Assembly (NCBI RefSeq): GCF_029210495.1
Contig: NZ_JARGDK010000006.1
Location: 1 to 64,000, forward strand
Source of the DNA: Pseudothioclava nitratireducens
Lineage (GTDB): Bacteria; Pseudomonadota; Alphaproteobacteria; Rhodobacterales; Rhodobacteraceae
Length of the DNA stretch: 64,000 bases
Reading direction: 5' to 3'
Shown: one piece after another, positions 7,763 through 15,438 of the stretch
How positions within the stretch are numbered: the first letter of the stretch is position 1
How the letters are laid out: each line of letters opens with the position of its first letter
The notes under the pieces: model-generated
What the model was told of the DNA's origin: nothing
The model's database searches: none
The model's input: only the letters and a program-made list of their open reading frames with translations
Made by a program: the position numbers and the translations under genes

Positions 7763-8803
7763 TCACGAAGCAATGAGATGCCGCGCGGGGGCGGTGGACT
7801 GGCCCACCACCAGCACCGCTTCAAGAAGTCGCGTGGCGATCGGTGCCTCTGGTCCGGCCGCAATCCGGTCGAGCAACATTTGCGCGCAGATCCGGCCCGC
7901 CTCGCGCACCGAAGAGCGGGTTGCGGTGAAAATCGGCAATTCGGTGCCGTTCTTCATGTAGCTCAGCTCGTCATCATGCGTCAGAACCGACACATCGCGC
8001 CCCAGCGCCAGACCGCGCTCCTCTATGGCGCGCCGCACGCCCATCGCCGACAAGAGCGACGAGGTCAGAAAGGCCGTGGCGGGGTCGGGCAAGGACAGCA
8101 TCGCGCAGGCGGCATCATAGCCCTGCGCCTCGGTCATCTCGCCCGCTGTCATCAGCGCCGGGTCTCGGGCAAGCCCGCGCGCTGCCAGCGCCGCCTCATA
8201 GCCTTCACGGCGACGGGCGGCGAAATCCATGCTCTCAAGACCGTTCACCAGCGCGATCCGGCGATGCCCGAGATCGCTCAGAAAGGCGGTGCCGCGCTCG
8301 AAGGCGCGGGTGTTGTTCACGTCGACCCAGGCATAGGGCGCCGCATAGTCGCTCACGCGGCCATGCACGACATAGGGCAGGCCGAGCTCGTCCAGCAGCG
8401 CCGGACGCGGATCGCCGCGCTTGGGGCCATGCACGATCACCCCGTCCACATTCCCCTTGGAGCGCAGCGTGCGATAGGCTTGCTCTTCGTCATCATCCGC
8501 GACGATCGAGATGATCATGTCATAGCCCGCGCGGGCGTAGACCTCACCCGCGCCAGCGATGAAATCGGCGAAAACCGGGTTCACGATTTCATGCTGGGTC
8601 GAGATCGGGATCACATGGCCGATCGCCATCGCCCGCCCGGTCGCTAGTCTTTTGGCCTGCACGTTGGGATGGTAATTGTGACGCGTCGCGGCCTCGGCGA
8701 CCCGGCGGCGCGTCGACTCGGACACCTCGGGATAGCCATTGAGCGCGCGCGACACGGTGGTCGGCGACAGACCGAGTATCTGTGCAAGCTCCTTGAGCGT
8801 CAT
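7763..8803 (-). CDS. aglR: LacI-family transcriptional regulator of the alpha-glucoside locus
   Basis: A 346-residue LacI/GalR regulator. The N-terminal helix-turn-helix with hinge reads MTLKELAQILGLSPTTVSRA, then VQAKRLATGRA, followed by a periplasmic-binding-protein-like sugar-binding domain. The start at 8803 gives the standard LacI layout; an in-frame ATG at 9052 would add 83 residues with no family counterpart. It is divergent from aglEFGAK and co-directional with bgl-glk. LacI-type palindromes lie just before its own start (8811-8824) and before aglE (9002-9019), so it probably represses both directions until an alpha-glucoside binds. Confidence 0.92.
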   Translation of the reverse strand: MTLKELAQILGLSPTTVSRALNGYPEVSESTRRRVAEAATRHNYHPNVQAKRLATGRAMAIGHVIPISTQHEIVNPVFADFIAGAGEVYARAGYDMIISIVADDDEEQAYRTLRSKGNVDGVIVHGPKRGDPRPALLDELGLPYVVHGRVSDYAAPYAWVDVNNTRAFERGTAFLSDLGHRRIALVNGLESMDFAARRREGYEAALAARGLARDPALMTAGEMTEAQGYDAACAMLSLPDPATAFLTSSLLSAMGVRRAIEERGLALGRDVSVLTHDDELSYMKNGTELPIFTATRSSVREAGRICAQMLLDRIAAGPEAPIATRLLEAVLVVGQSTAPARHLIAS

Positions 8804-8810
8804 CGAGAAC

Positions 8811-8824
8811 CCAAAGCGGTTTGA
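8811..8824. promoter_or_regulatory. putative AglR operator O1
   Basis: CCAAAGCGGTTTGA is an imperfect palindrome around a central CG, the usual LacI-family layout. Its core CAAAGCGGTTTG is the exact reverse complement of the core in the second site at 9004-9017. It lies 8-21 bases upstream of the aglR start, where bound repressor would hinder aglR-bgl-glk expression. Confidence 0.6.
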
Positions 8825-8966
8825 AACAGGTTGCAGACTAGGCAGCGCAAAGAGGCGCGTCAACATGTCTTGAACTCTGATCGACCGTTCGGCTCTTGCC
8901 ACATAGGTTTCTGCGAGCGCATAATAAATCATGGGGATGGCGCTGCATGTGCGGCGTGATCGATGA

Positions 8967-8995
8967 TTGACAAGGGGCGGCGCGTTTGCAAGTTT
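8967..8995 (+). promoter_or_regulatory. possible aglE promoter
   Basis: TTGACA at 8967-8972 is a perfect -35 hexamer; 17 bases later AAGTTT (8990-8995) is a weak -10. Transcription would start near 9002, inside operator O2, which is what a LacI-repressed promoter should look like. A second TTGACA at 9046 has no -10 at suitable spacing and is too close to the aglE start. Confidence 0.4.
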
Positions 8996-9001
8996 CGCGA
9001 C

Positions 9002-9019
9002 ATCCAAACCGCTTTGGAT
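9002..9019. promoter_or_regulatory. putative AglR operator O2
   Basis: ATCCAAACCGCTTTGGAT is an 18-base palindrome with a single mismatched pair and a central CG, as expected for a LacI-family operator. It lies about 67 bases upstream of aglE and directly after a possible promoter (8967-8995), so repressor binding would cover the transcription start region. It matches site O1 in inverted orientation. Confidence 0.65.
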
Positions 9020-9085
9020 TGAGTCGCCAGCGGGCGGCTGCCGGTTTGACAATGGGGCGCGGCCCCGCTCTGGGAGGAGGATAGA

Positions 9086-10435
9086 ATGAAATCACTTTAT
9101 CTGGGCGCGGCAGCGCTGGCGCTCACGGCGGGCGCCGGTGTTGCGCAGGACCTCAAATTCGCACCGGGTGAGGATGCACGGTTCAACTGGGCGTCTTACG
9201 AGGCGCTCAAATCCATGGACTTGTCGGGGCAGACGCTGACCGTTTCGGGCCCGTGGATGTCCGCCGACCGTGATCTCGTGGAAAGCGTGATCGCCTATTT
9301 CGAAGCGGCCACGGGTGCGGATGTGCAATATGCCGGGTCCGACAGTTTCGAGCAGCAGATCGTGATTGATGCCGAAGGCGGCAGCCCGCCCGACATTGCC
9401 GTTTTCCCGCAGCCGGGCCTCGCTGCCGACCTCGCCAAGAAGGGGCTTTTGAAGCCTCTCGCAGATGGCACCGCAGACTGGGTCGCCGCCAATTATGCCG
9501 CCGGGCAAAGCTGGGCCGATCTGGGCACCTATACCGGCCCGGACGGCGCGCCGCATCACTATGCGTTCCCGTTCAAGGCCGATGTGAAATCGCTGGTCTG
9601 GTATGTGCCCGAGAATTTCGAGGATGCCGGCTATGAAGTGCCGGAGACCATGGAGGACCTCAAGGCGCTGACCGAGCAGATCGTGGCCGATGGCGGCACG
9701 CCGTGGTGCATCGGTCTGGGGTCGGGTGGCGCGACCGGCTGGCCCGCGACCGACTGGGTCGAGGACATGATGCTGCGCACCCAGACGCCCGAAGATTATG
9801 ACGCCTGGGTCAAGAACGAGCTGCGTTTCGACGATCCCAAAGTCGTCGGCGCCATCGAGGAATTCGGCTGGTTCGCGCGCAACGATGCCTTCGTGCAAGG
9901 TGGCGCGGGCGCGGTCTCGACCATCGACTTCCGGGAAAGCCCGCTGGGTCTCTTTGCGAGCCCGCCGCAATGCTACCTGCACCGTCAGGCAAGCTTCATT
10001 CCCTCCTTCTTCCCCGATGGCACCGTGATCGGGCAGGATGCCGATTTCTTCTACTTCCCCGCCTATGCCGAAAAGGATCTCGGCAAGCCGGTTCTGGGGG
10101 CCGGGACGCTTTTCGCCAAGCTCACCGACAACCCGGCCAGCGACGCGTTCATCAGCTTCCTGCAATCGCCCATCGCACATGAGGTCTGGATGGCGCAGAC
10201 CGGCTTCATCACCCCCTACACGGGCGTGAATACCGAGGTTTACGGCGATCCCACGCTCAAGAAGATGGGGGACATCCTCCTCAACGCCTCGACCTTCCGC
10301 TTCGACGGGTCGGACCTGATGCCGGGCGCGATTGGCGCGGGGGCGTTCTGGACCGGCATGGTCGATTACACGGGCGGCAAATCCGCCGAGGACGTGGCCA
10401 AGGCGATCCAGGGCACCTGGGACACGTTGAAGTAA
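9086..10435 (+). CDS. aglE: alpha-glucoside ABC transporter substrate-binding protein
   Basis: A 449-residue periplasmic solute-binding protein of the family 1 (maltose type), the receptor of the AglEFGK importer. The signal peptide MKSLYLGAAALALTAGAGVAQ is followed by DLKFAPGEDARFNW, typical of AglE. It is first in the plus-strand operon and has a strong ribosome-binding site (GGGAGGAGGAT). A stem-loop right after the gene may stabilise its message, as binding proteins are needed in excess over membrane parts. Likely ligands are sucrose, maltose, trehalose and related alpha-glucosides, by analogy with rhizobial Agl. Confidence 0.93.
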   Translation: MKSLYLGAAALALTAGAGVAQDLKFAPGEDARFNWASYEALKSMDLSGQTLTVSGPWMSADRDLVESVIAYFEAATGADVQYAGSDSFEQQIVIDAEGGSPPDIAVFPQPGLAADLAKKGLLKPLADGTADWVAANYAAGQSWADLGTYTGPDGAPHHYAFPFKADVKSLVWYVPENFEDAGYEVPETMEDLKALTEQIVADGGTPWCIGLGSGGATGWPATDWVEDMMLRTQTPEDYDAWVKNELRFDDPKVVGAIEEFGWFARNDAFVQGGAGAVSTIDFRESPLGLFASPPQCYLHRQASFIPSFFPDGTVIGQDADFFYFPAYAEKDLGKPVLGAGTLFAKLTDNPASDAFISFLQSPIAHEVWMAQTGFITPYTGVNTEVYGDPTLKKMGDILLNASTFRFDGSDLMPGAIGAGAFWTGMVDYTGGKSAEDVAKAIQGTWDTLK

Positions 10436-10443
10436 CCCAATGT

Positions 10444-10477
10444 CGCCCGCCCGTGCGCAGGCTTGCACGGGCGGGCG
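10444..10477 (+). terminator. intercistronic stem-loop between aglE and aglF
   Basis: CGCCCGCCCGTGC (10444-10456) pairs perfectly with GCACGGGCGGGCG (10465-10477) around an eight-base loop; only three T follow, so termination is likely partial. The position between binding-protein and permease genes is typical of elements that lower downstream expression or protect the upstream message from 3' decay. Confidence 0.65.
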
Positions 10478-10498
10478 TTTCCTATCCGGGGGGGCGGA

Positions 10499-11494
10499 AT
10501 GGAACAGCTAGGATTTGCCGCGGGTACGATCATCGCGGGTATGTTCGGATGCGTTGCGTGGTTCTGGGGCACGAATATGCTGCTGGACTGGGCACTGCCG
10601 CCGCGCGGGCCGCAGGCCGGACGCAACATCAACCGGGCCAACCTGATCCGGCCCTGGCTTTTCGTGGGGCCTGCGCTGCTCTGCCTCGGCGTTTATCTGG
10701 TGTATCCGGTCGTGAATTCTGTCTGGCGCTCGCTCCATGACGCGGCGGGGCAGAACTGGGTCGGGCTCGACAATTTCCGCTGGTTGCTGGGCGACGCGAA
10801 ATTCCGTGAGTCGATCTTCAACAACATGCTCTGGCTTTTGGTCGTGCCCGCGCTCTCCACGCTCTTTGGCCTGATCGCGGCGCAGGTCACCGACCGCATT
10901 CGCTGGGGCAATATGGCCAAGTCGCTGATCTTCATGCCGATGGCGATTTCCTTCGTGGGCGCGGGCGTGATCTGGAAATTCATCTACGATTATCGCGGCG
11001 CGGACCAAGAGCAGATCGGCCTTCTGAACGCCATCTGGACGAGCTTGGGCAACGATCCGCAGACATGGCTCACGCTGCCGTTCTGGAACAATTTCTTCCT
11101 GATGGCGGTGCTGATCTGGATTCAGACGGGCTTTGCCATGGTGATCCTTTCGGCCGCGCTGCGCGGCATCCCCGAGGAAACCATCGAGGCCGCGATCATC
11201 GACGGGGCGAACCCGTGGCAGCTTTTTTTCAAGATCAAGGTGCCGCAGATCTGGGGCACCATCGCCGTGGTCTGGACCACGATCACCATCGTCGTGCTCA
11301 AGGTCTTCGACATCGTCTTCGTGATGACCAACGGGCAATGGGGCACGCAGGTGCTTGCGAACCTGATGTATGACTGGATGTTCCGGGGCGCGCCCGACTA
11401 TGGCCGGGGCTCCGCGATTGCGCTGGTTATCATGCTTCTGGTGACGCCGATCATGGTCTGGAACATCCGCAACGCGCGGCGCGAGATGCGCTGA
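10499..11494 (+). CDS. aglF: alpha-glucoside ABC transporter permease AglF
   Basis: A 331-residue inner-membrane permease of the MalF type with about seven to eight membrane segments. The cytoplasmic EAA loop that docks to the ATPase is EETIEAAIIDGANPWQLFF. The start at 10499 (MEQLGFAAGT) follows GGGGGGGCGGA; an ATG at 10463 lies inside the intercistronic stem-loop and is unlikely. It pairs with AglG to form the channel and is followed by aglG after 12 bases. Confidence 0.93.
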   Translation: MEQLGFAAGTIIAGMFGCVAWFWGTNMLLDWALPPRGPQAGRNINRANLIRPWLFVGPALLCLGVYLVYPVVNSVWRSLHDAAGQNWVGLDNFRWLLGDAKFRESIFNNMLWLLVVPALSTLFGLIAAQVTDRIRWGNMAKSLIFMPMAISFVGAGVIWKFIYDYRGADQEQIGLLNAIWTSLGNDPQTWLTLPFWNNFFLMAVLIWIQTGFAMVILSAALRGIPEETIEAAIIDGANPWQLFFKIKVPQIWGTIAVVWTTITIVVLKVFDIVFVMTNGQWGTQVLANLMYDWMFRGAPDYGRGSAIALVIMLLVTPIMVWNIRNARREMR

Positions 11495-11506
11495 GGGGGA
11501 CAGGTC

Positions 11507-12640
11507 ATGGATAATATCGCCGGAACCAAATCGTGCCTCGTCTGGGCCGTCAATCTCGCAGCACTCGCGCTGGTGCTGCTCTGGACGATCCCGACCTTCG
11601 GGCTGTTGGTCTCCTCCTTCCGCGACCGGGATCAGATTTCCACCTCGGGCTGGTGGCGCGCGCCGATGAGCGCCGAGAGCACCGGCTTCGAGCGGGCGGG
11701 CACCGCCGCCGACCAGGTGGCCGAAGGCGACCTCTGGGTGATCTCGGGCGAATTGCTGCAAGAGGGGCAGGGGCTGCGCGCCTGGGGCACCTCCTCGCGC
11801 GACCCATCAGCATATACACCGGGCGAGACGGTTGCGCTTAAGGACGGGCAGGAACTCACCGTGAGCGAAACCGGCACCTACCGGCTGACCTCGCCCACAG
11901 AATTCACCGAGACCCGCGGGATGCGGATTTTCCTCACCACGCTCGACCCGCCGCGCTTCACCACAGAAAACTACGCCCGCGTGATCGGCGCCGAGGGGCT
12001 GGGGCGCGCGTTCATGAACACTTTCACGGTGACGATCCCCGCCACTGTCATCCCGATCCTGATCGCGGCCTTTGCGGCCTACGCTTTGGCGTGGATGGAG
12101 TTTCCGGGGCGCGCCCTCCTCGTCGCGGGGGTCGTGGGGCTGCTGGTGGTGCCATTGCAGCTCGCCTTGATCCCGCTCCTGAAGCTGCATAACGATATCG
12201 GGCTTGGGAAGGGCTATATGGGCATCTGGCTTGCGCATACGGGCTTTGGCCTGCCGCTCGCCATCTATCTCTTGCGCAACTACATGGTGGGCCTGCCGCG
12301 CGAGATCATCGAAAGCGCCCGCGTGGACGGCGCGACCGAGTTTCAGATCTTCCGCCGCATCATCCTGCCGCTCAGCTTCCCCGCACTCGCCAGCTTTGCG
12401 ATCTTCCAGTTCCTCTGGGTCTGGAACGATCTGCTGGTCGCCACGGTGTTCCTTGGCAACTCGTCGGATCAACTGGTGATGACGGGCGTGCTGCGCGAAT
12501 TGCTGGGCTCGCGCGGGGGCGATTGGGAAATCCTCGCGGCCTCGGCCTTCATCTCGATTGCCGTGCCGCTCTTCGTATTCTTCGCCATGCAGAAATATCT
12601 CGTCCGCGGGCTTCTCGCGGGATCGGTCAAAGGGGGCTGA
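11507..12640 (+). CDS. aglG: alpha-glucoside ABC transporter permease AglG
   Basis: A 377-residue inner-membrane permease of the MalG type. The first membrane segment (about 12-35) is followed by a large periplasmic part (about 40-150) that is characteristic of AglG-like proteins, then five more membrane segments. The EAA loop reads REIIESARVDGATEFQIFRR. It partners AglF and the ATPase AglK. The stop is two bases before the aglA start. Confidence 0.93.
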   Translation: MDNIAGTKSCLVWAVNLAALALVLLWTIPTFGLLVSSFRDRDQISTSGWWRAPMSAESTGFERAGTAADQVAEGDLWVISGELLQEGQGLRAWGTSSRDPSAYTPGETVALKDGQELTVSETGTYRLTSPTEFTETRGMRIFLTTLDPPRFTTENYARVIGAEGLGRAFMNTFTVTIPATVIPILIAAFAAYALAWMEFPGRALLVAGVVGLLVVPLQLALIPLLKLHNDIGLGKGYMGIWLAHTGFGLPLAIYLLRNYMVGLPREIIESARVDGATEFQIFRRIILPLSFPALASFAIFQFLWVWNDLLVATVFLGNSSDQLVMTGVLRELLGSRGGDWEILAASAFISIAVPLFVFFAMQKYLVRGLLAGSVKGG

Positions 12641-12641
12641 G

Positions 12642-14285
12642 TTGAACGTCTTGAAGAAAAACCCGGATTGGTGGCGCGGCGCGGTGATCTATCAGATCTA
12701 CCCGCGCAGCTATCAGGACAGCAACGGCGACGGGATCGGAGACCTTCTGGGGATCGTCCGGCGGTTGCCGCATGTCGCGTCGCTCGGCGCCGATGCGATC
12801 TGGATTTCACCCTTCTTCACCTCGCCGATGCGCGATTTCGGCTATGATGTGTCCGACTATTGCGATGTCGATCCGATGTTTGGCTCGCTTGCCGATTTCG
12901 ATCAGGTCGTGGCGACGGCCCATGCGCTTGGCCTCAAGGTGATGATCGACCTCGTGTTGTCCCACACCTCGGATCAGCACCCGTGGTTCGCGGCCAGCCG
13001 CGCGAGCCGTGATAATCCCAAATCCGACTGGTATGTCTGGGCAGACCCCAAGCCCGATGGCACGCCGCCCAATAACTGGCTGTCGATCTTCGGCGGCCCG
13101 GCCTGGCATTGGGATAGCCGGCGCGAGCAGTATTACCTGCACAATTTCCTCGTCTCGCAGCCGGACCTGAACTTCCACAATCCCGAGGTGCAGCAGGAAT
13201 TGCTGGGTGTGGCGCAGTTCTGGCTGGAGCGCGGGGTTGATGGGTTCCGCCTCGATACGATCAATTTCTACATGCATGACGAGGCGTTGCGCGACAATCC
13301 TCCGCTCGCGCCCGAGGATCGCAACGACTCTACTGCGCCGAAGGTCAATCCGTATAACCATCAGAACCACGTTTACGACAAGAACCACCCGAAGAACGTT
13401 GAATTCCTTAGGAAATTGCGCACGCTGATGAACAATTACAACGCTGCGGCCGTGGGGGAGATCGGCGATAGCCATCGCGGGCTGGAAATCCTCGGTGAAT
13501 ATACCAGCGGCGAGGACAAGATGCAGATGTCCTACGCGTTCGAGCTTTTGTCAGGCCACGCGCCGCTTTCGGCGGAATATATCGCAAGCGTGTTCGAGAA
13601 GGTCGAAACCGTCGCGCCCGAGGGCTGGGCCTGCTGGGCCTATTCCAACCACGATGTCGAGCGGCATATCTCTCGCTGGGATCTTTCTCCAGCAGCAGCA
13701 AGAGTTTATGCGACATTGATGATGTGCCTGCGTGGCTCCGTATGCCTCTATCAGGGTGAAGAGCTTGGCTTGCCCGAGGCGGAAATCGCCTATGAGGACC
13801 TGCAAGACCCCTATGGCAAAGAGTTCTGGCCCGAATTCAAGGGCCGCGACGGGTGCCGGACCCCGATGGTCTGGGAGAAGGATGCGGCCTATGGCGGGTT
13901 CTCTCAGGCGCGGCCTTGGTTGCCGGTGCCTTCGGTGCATCACTACCTCGCCGCCGATGTCGCCGAGCACGACCCCGGCGCGCTTTTGCATCACTACCGG
14001 CGTGCGATCCATTTTCGCAAACAACACAGTGCTTTGCGCGCCGGAGCTATGACGGAAGTTGAAGCGACGGACGGGCTCCTGAAATTCATCCGCTCGGACG
14101 CGCAGGAAACGATCCTGTGCTATTTCAACCTCTCCGATCACCCGATCAATGTGACCGTTCCGGCGGGGCATTGGGTGACGATCGGCGGCGAGCTGGGCTC
14201 GATCACACCGATGCCCGATCACACGCTGCACCTAGGCCCGTGGCAGCCAAGTATTCTTATTCTCGATGGAGGCCGCGATGGCTGA
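12642..14285 (+). CDS. aglA: GH13 alpha-glucosidase
   Basis: A 547-residue cytoplasmic family 13 enzyme that hydrolyses imported alpha-glucosides to glucose. The catalytic triad is visible: nucleophile D205 in GVDGFRLDTINF, acid/base E273 in AVGEIGDS and D338 in YSNHDVERH. The beta-alpha barrel opens with WWRGAVIYQIYPRSYQDSNG. The best start is TTG at 12642 with AAAGGGGGC upstream, directly after the aglG stop; an ATG at 12558 would overlap aglG by 83 bases. Its end overlaps aglK by eight bases. Confidence 0.93.
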   Translation: MNVLKKNPDWWRGAVIYQIYPRSYQDSNGDGIGDLLGIVRRLPHVASLGADAIWISPFFTSPMRDFGYDVSDYCDVDPMFGSLADFDQVVATAHALGLKVMIDLVLSHTSDQHPWFAASRASRDNPKSDWYVWADPKPDGTPPNNWLSIFGGPAWHWDSRREQYYLHNFLVSQPDLNFHNPEVQQELLGVAQFWLERGVDGFRLDTINFYMHDEALRDNPPLAPEDRNDSTAPKVNPYNHQNHVYDKNHPKNVEFLRKLRTLMNNYNAAAVGEIGDSHRGLEILGEYTSGEDKMQMSYAFELLSGHAPLSAEYIASVFEKVETVAPEGWACWAYSNHDVERHISRWDLSPAAARVYATLMMCLRGSVCLYQGEELGLPEAEIAYEDLQDPYGKEFWPEFKGRDGCRTPMVWEKDAAYGGFSQARPWLPVPSVHHYLAADVAEHDPGALLHHYRRAIHFRKQHSALRAGAMTEVEATDGLLKFIRSDAQETILCYFNLSDHPINVTVPAGHWVTIGGELGSITPMPDHTLHLGPWQPSILILDGGRDG

Positions 14286-15366
14286 TCTGACGCTCACCGA
14301 TGTTGCGAAATCCTATGGAGAAGTGAATGTTCTCAAAGAGATCAATCTCGATATTAAAGCCGGAGAGCTGATCGTTTTCGTTGGTCCGTCGGGCTGTGGG
14401 AAATCGACATTGCTGCGCATGATCGCAGGTCTTGAGAAAATCTCGGGCGGGACGCTGACGATCGACGGGCAGGTGATGAACGATGTGCCGCCCGCGCAAC
14501 GAGGGATCGCCATGGTGTTCCAGTCCTATGCGCTTTACCCGCATATGACGGTGCGCGAGAACATGGCCTTCGCGCTGCGCATTGCCAAGAAGTCGCAAGC
14601 CGAGATCGACGCCTCGGTCGAAAACGCGGCGCGTATCCTGCAACTGACCGATTATCTTGATCGGTTGCCCAAGGCGCTTTCTGGCGGGCAGCGTCAGCGC
14701 GTCGCCATCGGGCGCGCCATTGTGCGCGACCCCAAGGTTTATCTGTTCGACGAGCCGCTCTCCAATCTCGACGCGGCGCTGCGAGTTGCCACCCGGATCG
14801 AGATCGCCCAGCTCAAGGAAGCGATGCCCGAGCGCACGATGATCTACGTCACCCACGATCAGGTCGAGGCGATGACGCTGGCCTCGCGGATCGTGGTTTT
14901 GGCCAACAAGGGGATCGCGCAGGTCGGCACCCCGCTGGAGCTGTATGAACGCCCCGAAAACGAGTTCGTCGCGCAGTTCATCGGCAGCCCGGCGATGAAC
15001 CTGATGCCAGGCAAGATCACCGCCACCGGCGCGCAGACCGAGGTCACACTCGATACGGGCGTGCGGGCGATTTCGGCGGTGCCGACGCGGGCCGAGGATA
15101 TGGGGATGGCGGTCAATATCGGCATCCGCCCCGAGGATTTCACCCCCTGCGAGCCCGATCAGGCAAGCTATGTCGGCACTGTCCAGATCACCGAGAAACT
15201 GGGAGAGGTGACGCTTCTCTATTTCGCGCCGCAAGGCGGGCGCGAGCCGGTGATCGCCAAGCTGCCGGGCATCCATAACGGCATGCGCGGCTCCGAAGTG
15301 ACCCTGCGCGCGGCACCTGAAAAGGTGCATCTCTTCGCGCAGGGACGGTCGCTTCTATATCGCTGA
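14278..15366 (+). CDS. aglK: alpha-glucoside ABC transporter ATP-binding protein
   Basis: A 362-residue ATPase of the MalK/UgpC type that drives AglEFG import. Walker A is GPSGCGKST (36-44), the signature LSGGQRQR, Walker B VYLFDEPLS, switch His in YVTHDQ, and a C-terminal TOBE-type regulatory part follows from about residue 235. The start at 14278 has GGAGG seven bases upstream and overlaps aglA by eight bases; the ATG at 14266 overlaps that ribosome-binding site. It is the last gene of aglEFGAK. Confidence 0.94.
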   Translation: MADLTLTDVAKSYGEVNVLKEINLDIKAGELIVFVGPSGCGKSTLLRMIAGLEKISGGTLTIDGQVMNDVPPAQRGIAMVFQSYALYPHMTVRENMAFALRIAKKSQAEIDASVENAARILQLTDYLDRLPKALSGGQRQRVAIGRAIVRDPKVYLFDEPLSNLDAALRVATRIEIAQLKEAMPERTMIYVTHDQVEAMTLASRIVVLANKGIAQVGTPLELYERPENEFVAQFIGSPAMNLMPGKITATGAQTEVTLDTGVRAISAVPTRAEDMGMAVNIGIRPEDFTPCEPDQASYVGTVQITEKLGEVTLLYFAPQGGREPVIAKLPGIHNGMRGSEVTLRAAPEKVHLFAQGRSLLYR

Positions 15367-15438
15367 TGTCGGAATCCGCGCACGGCGCCGCGCGCATCTT
15401 GGATAAAACGGGATGACAGGGCACCAGCGGAGGGCGCA

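Noticed and set aside
6137-8647. 836-codon plus-strand open frame opposite bgl, glk and aglR
   Set aside because: It runs antisense to three clear genes. The protein has no recognisable domain and the frame arises from GC-rich third positions.
9046-9051. Second TTGACA as aglE promoter
   Set aside because: No -10 at 16-18 bases, and the start of transcription would fall on the ribosome-binding site.
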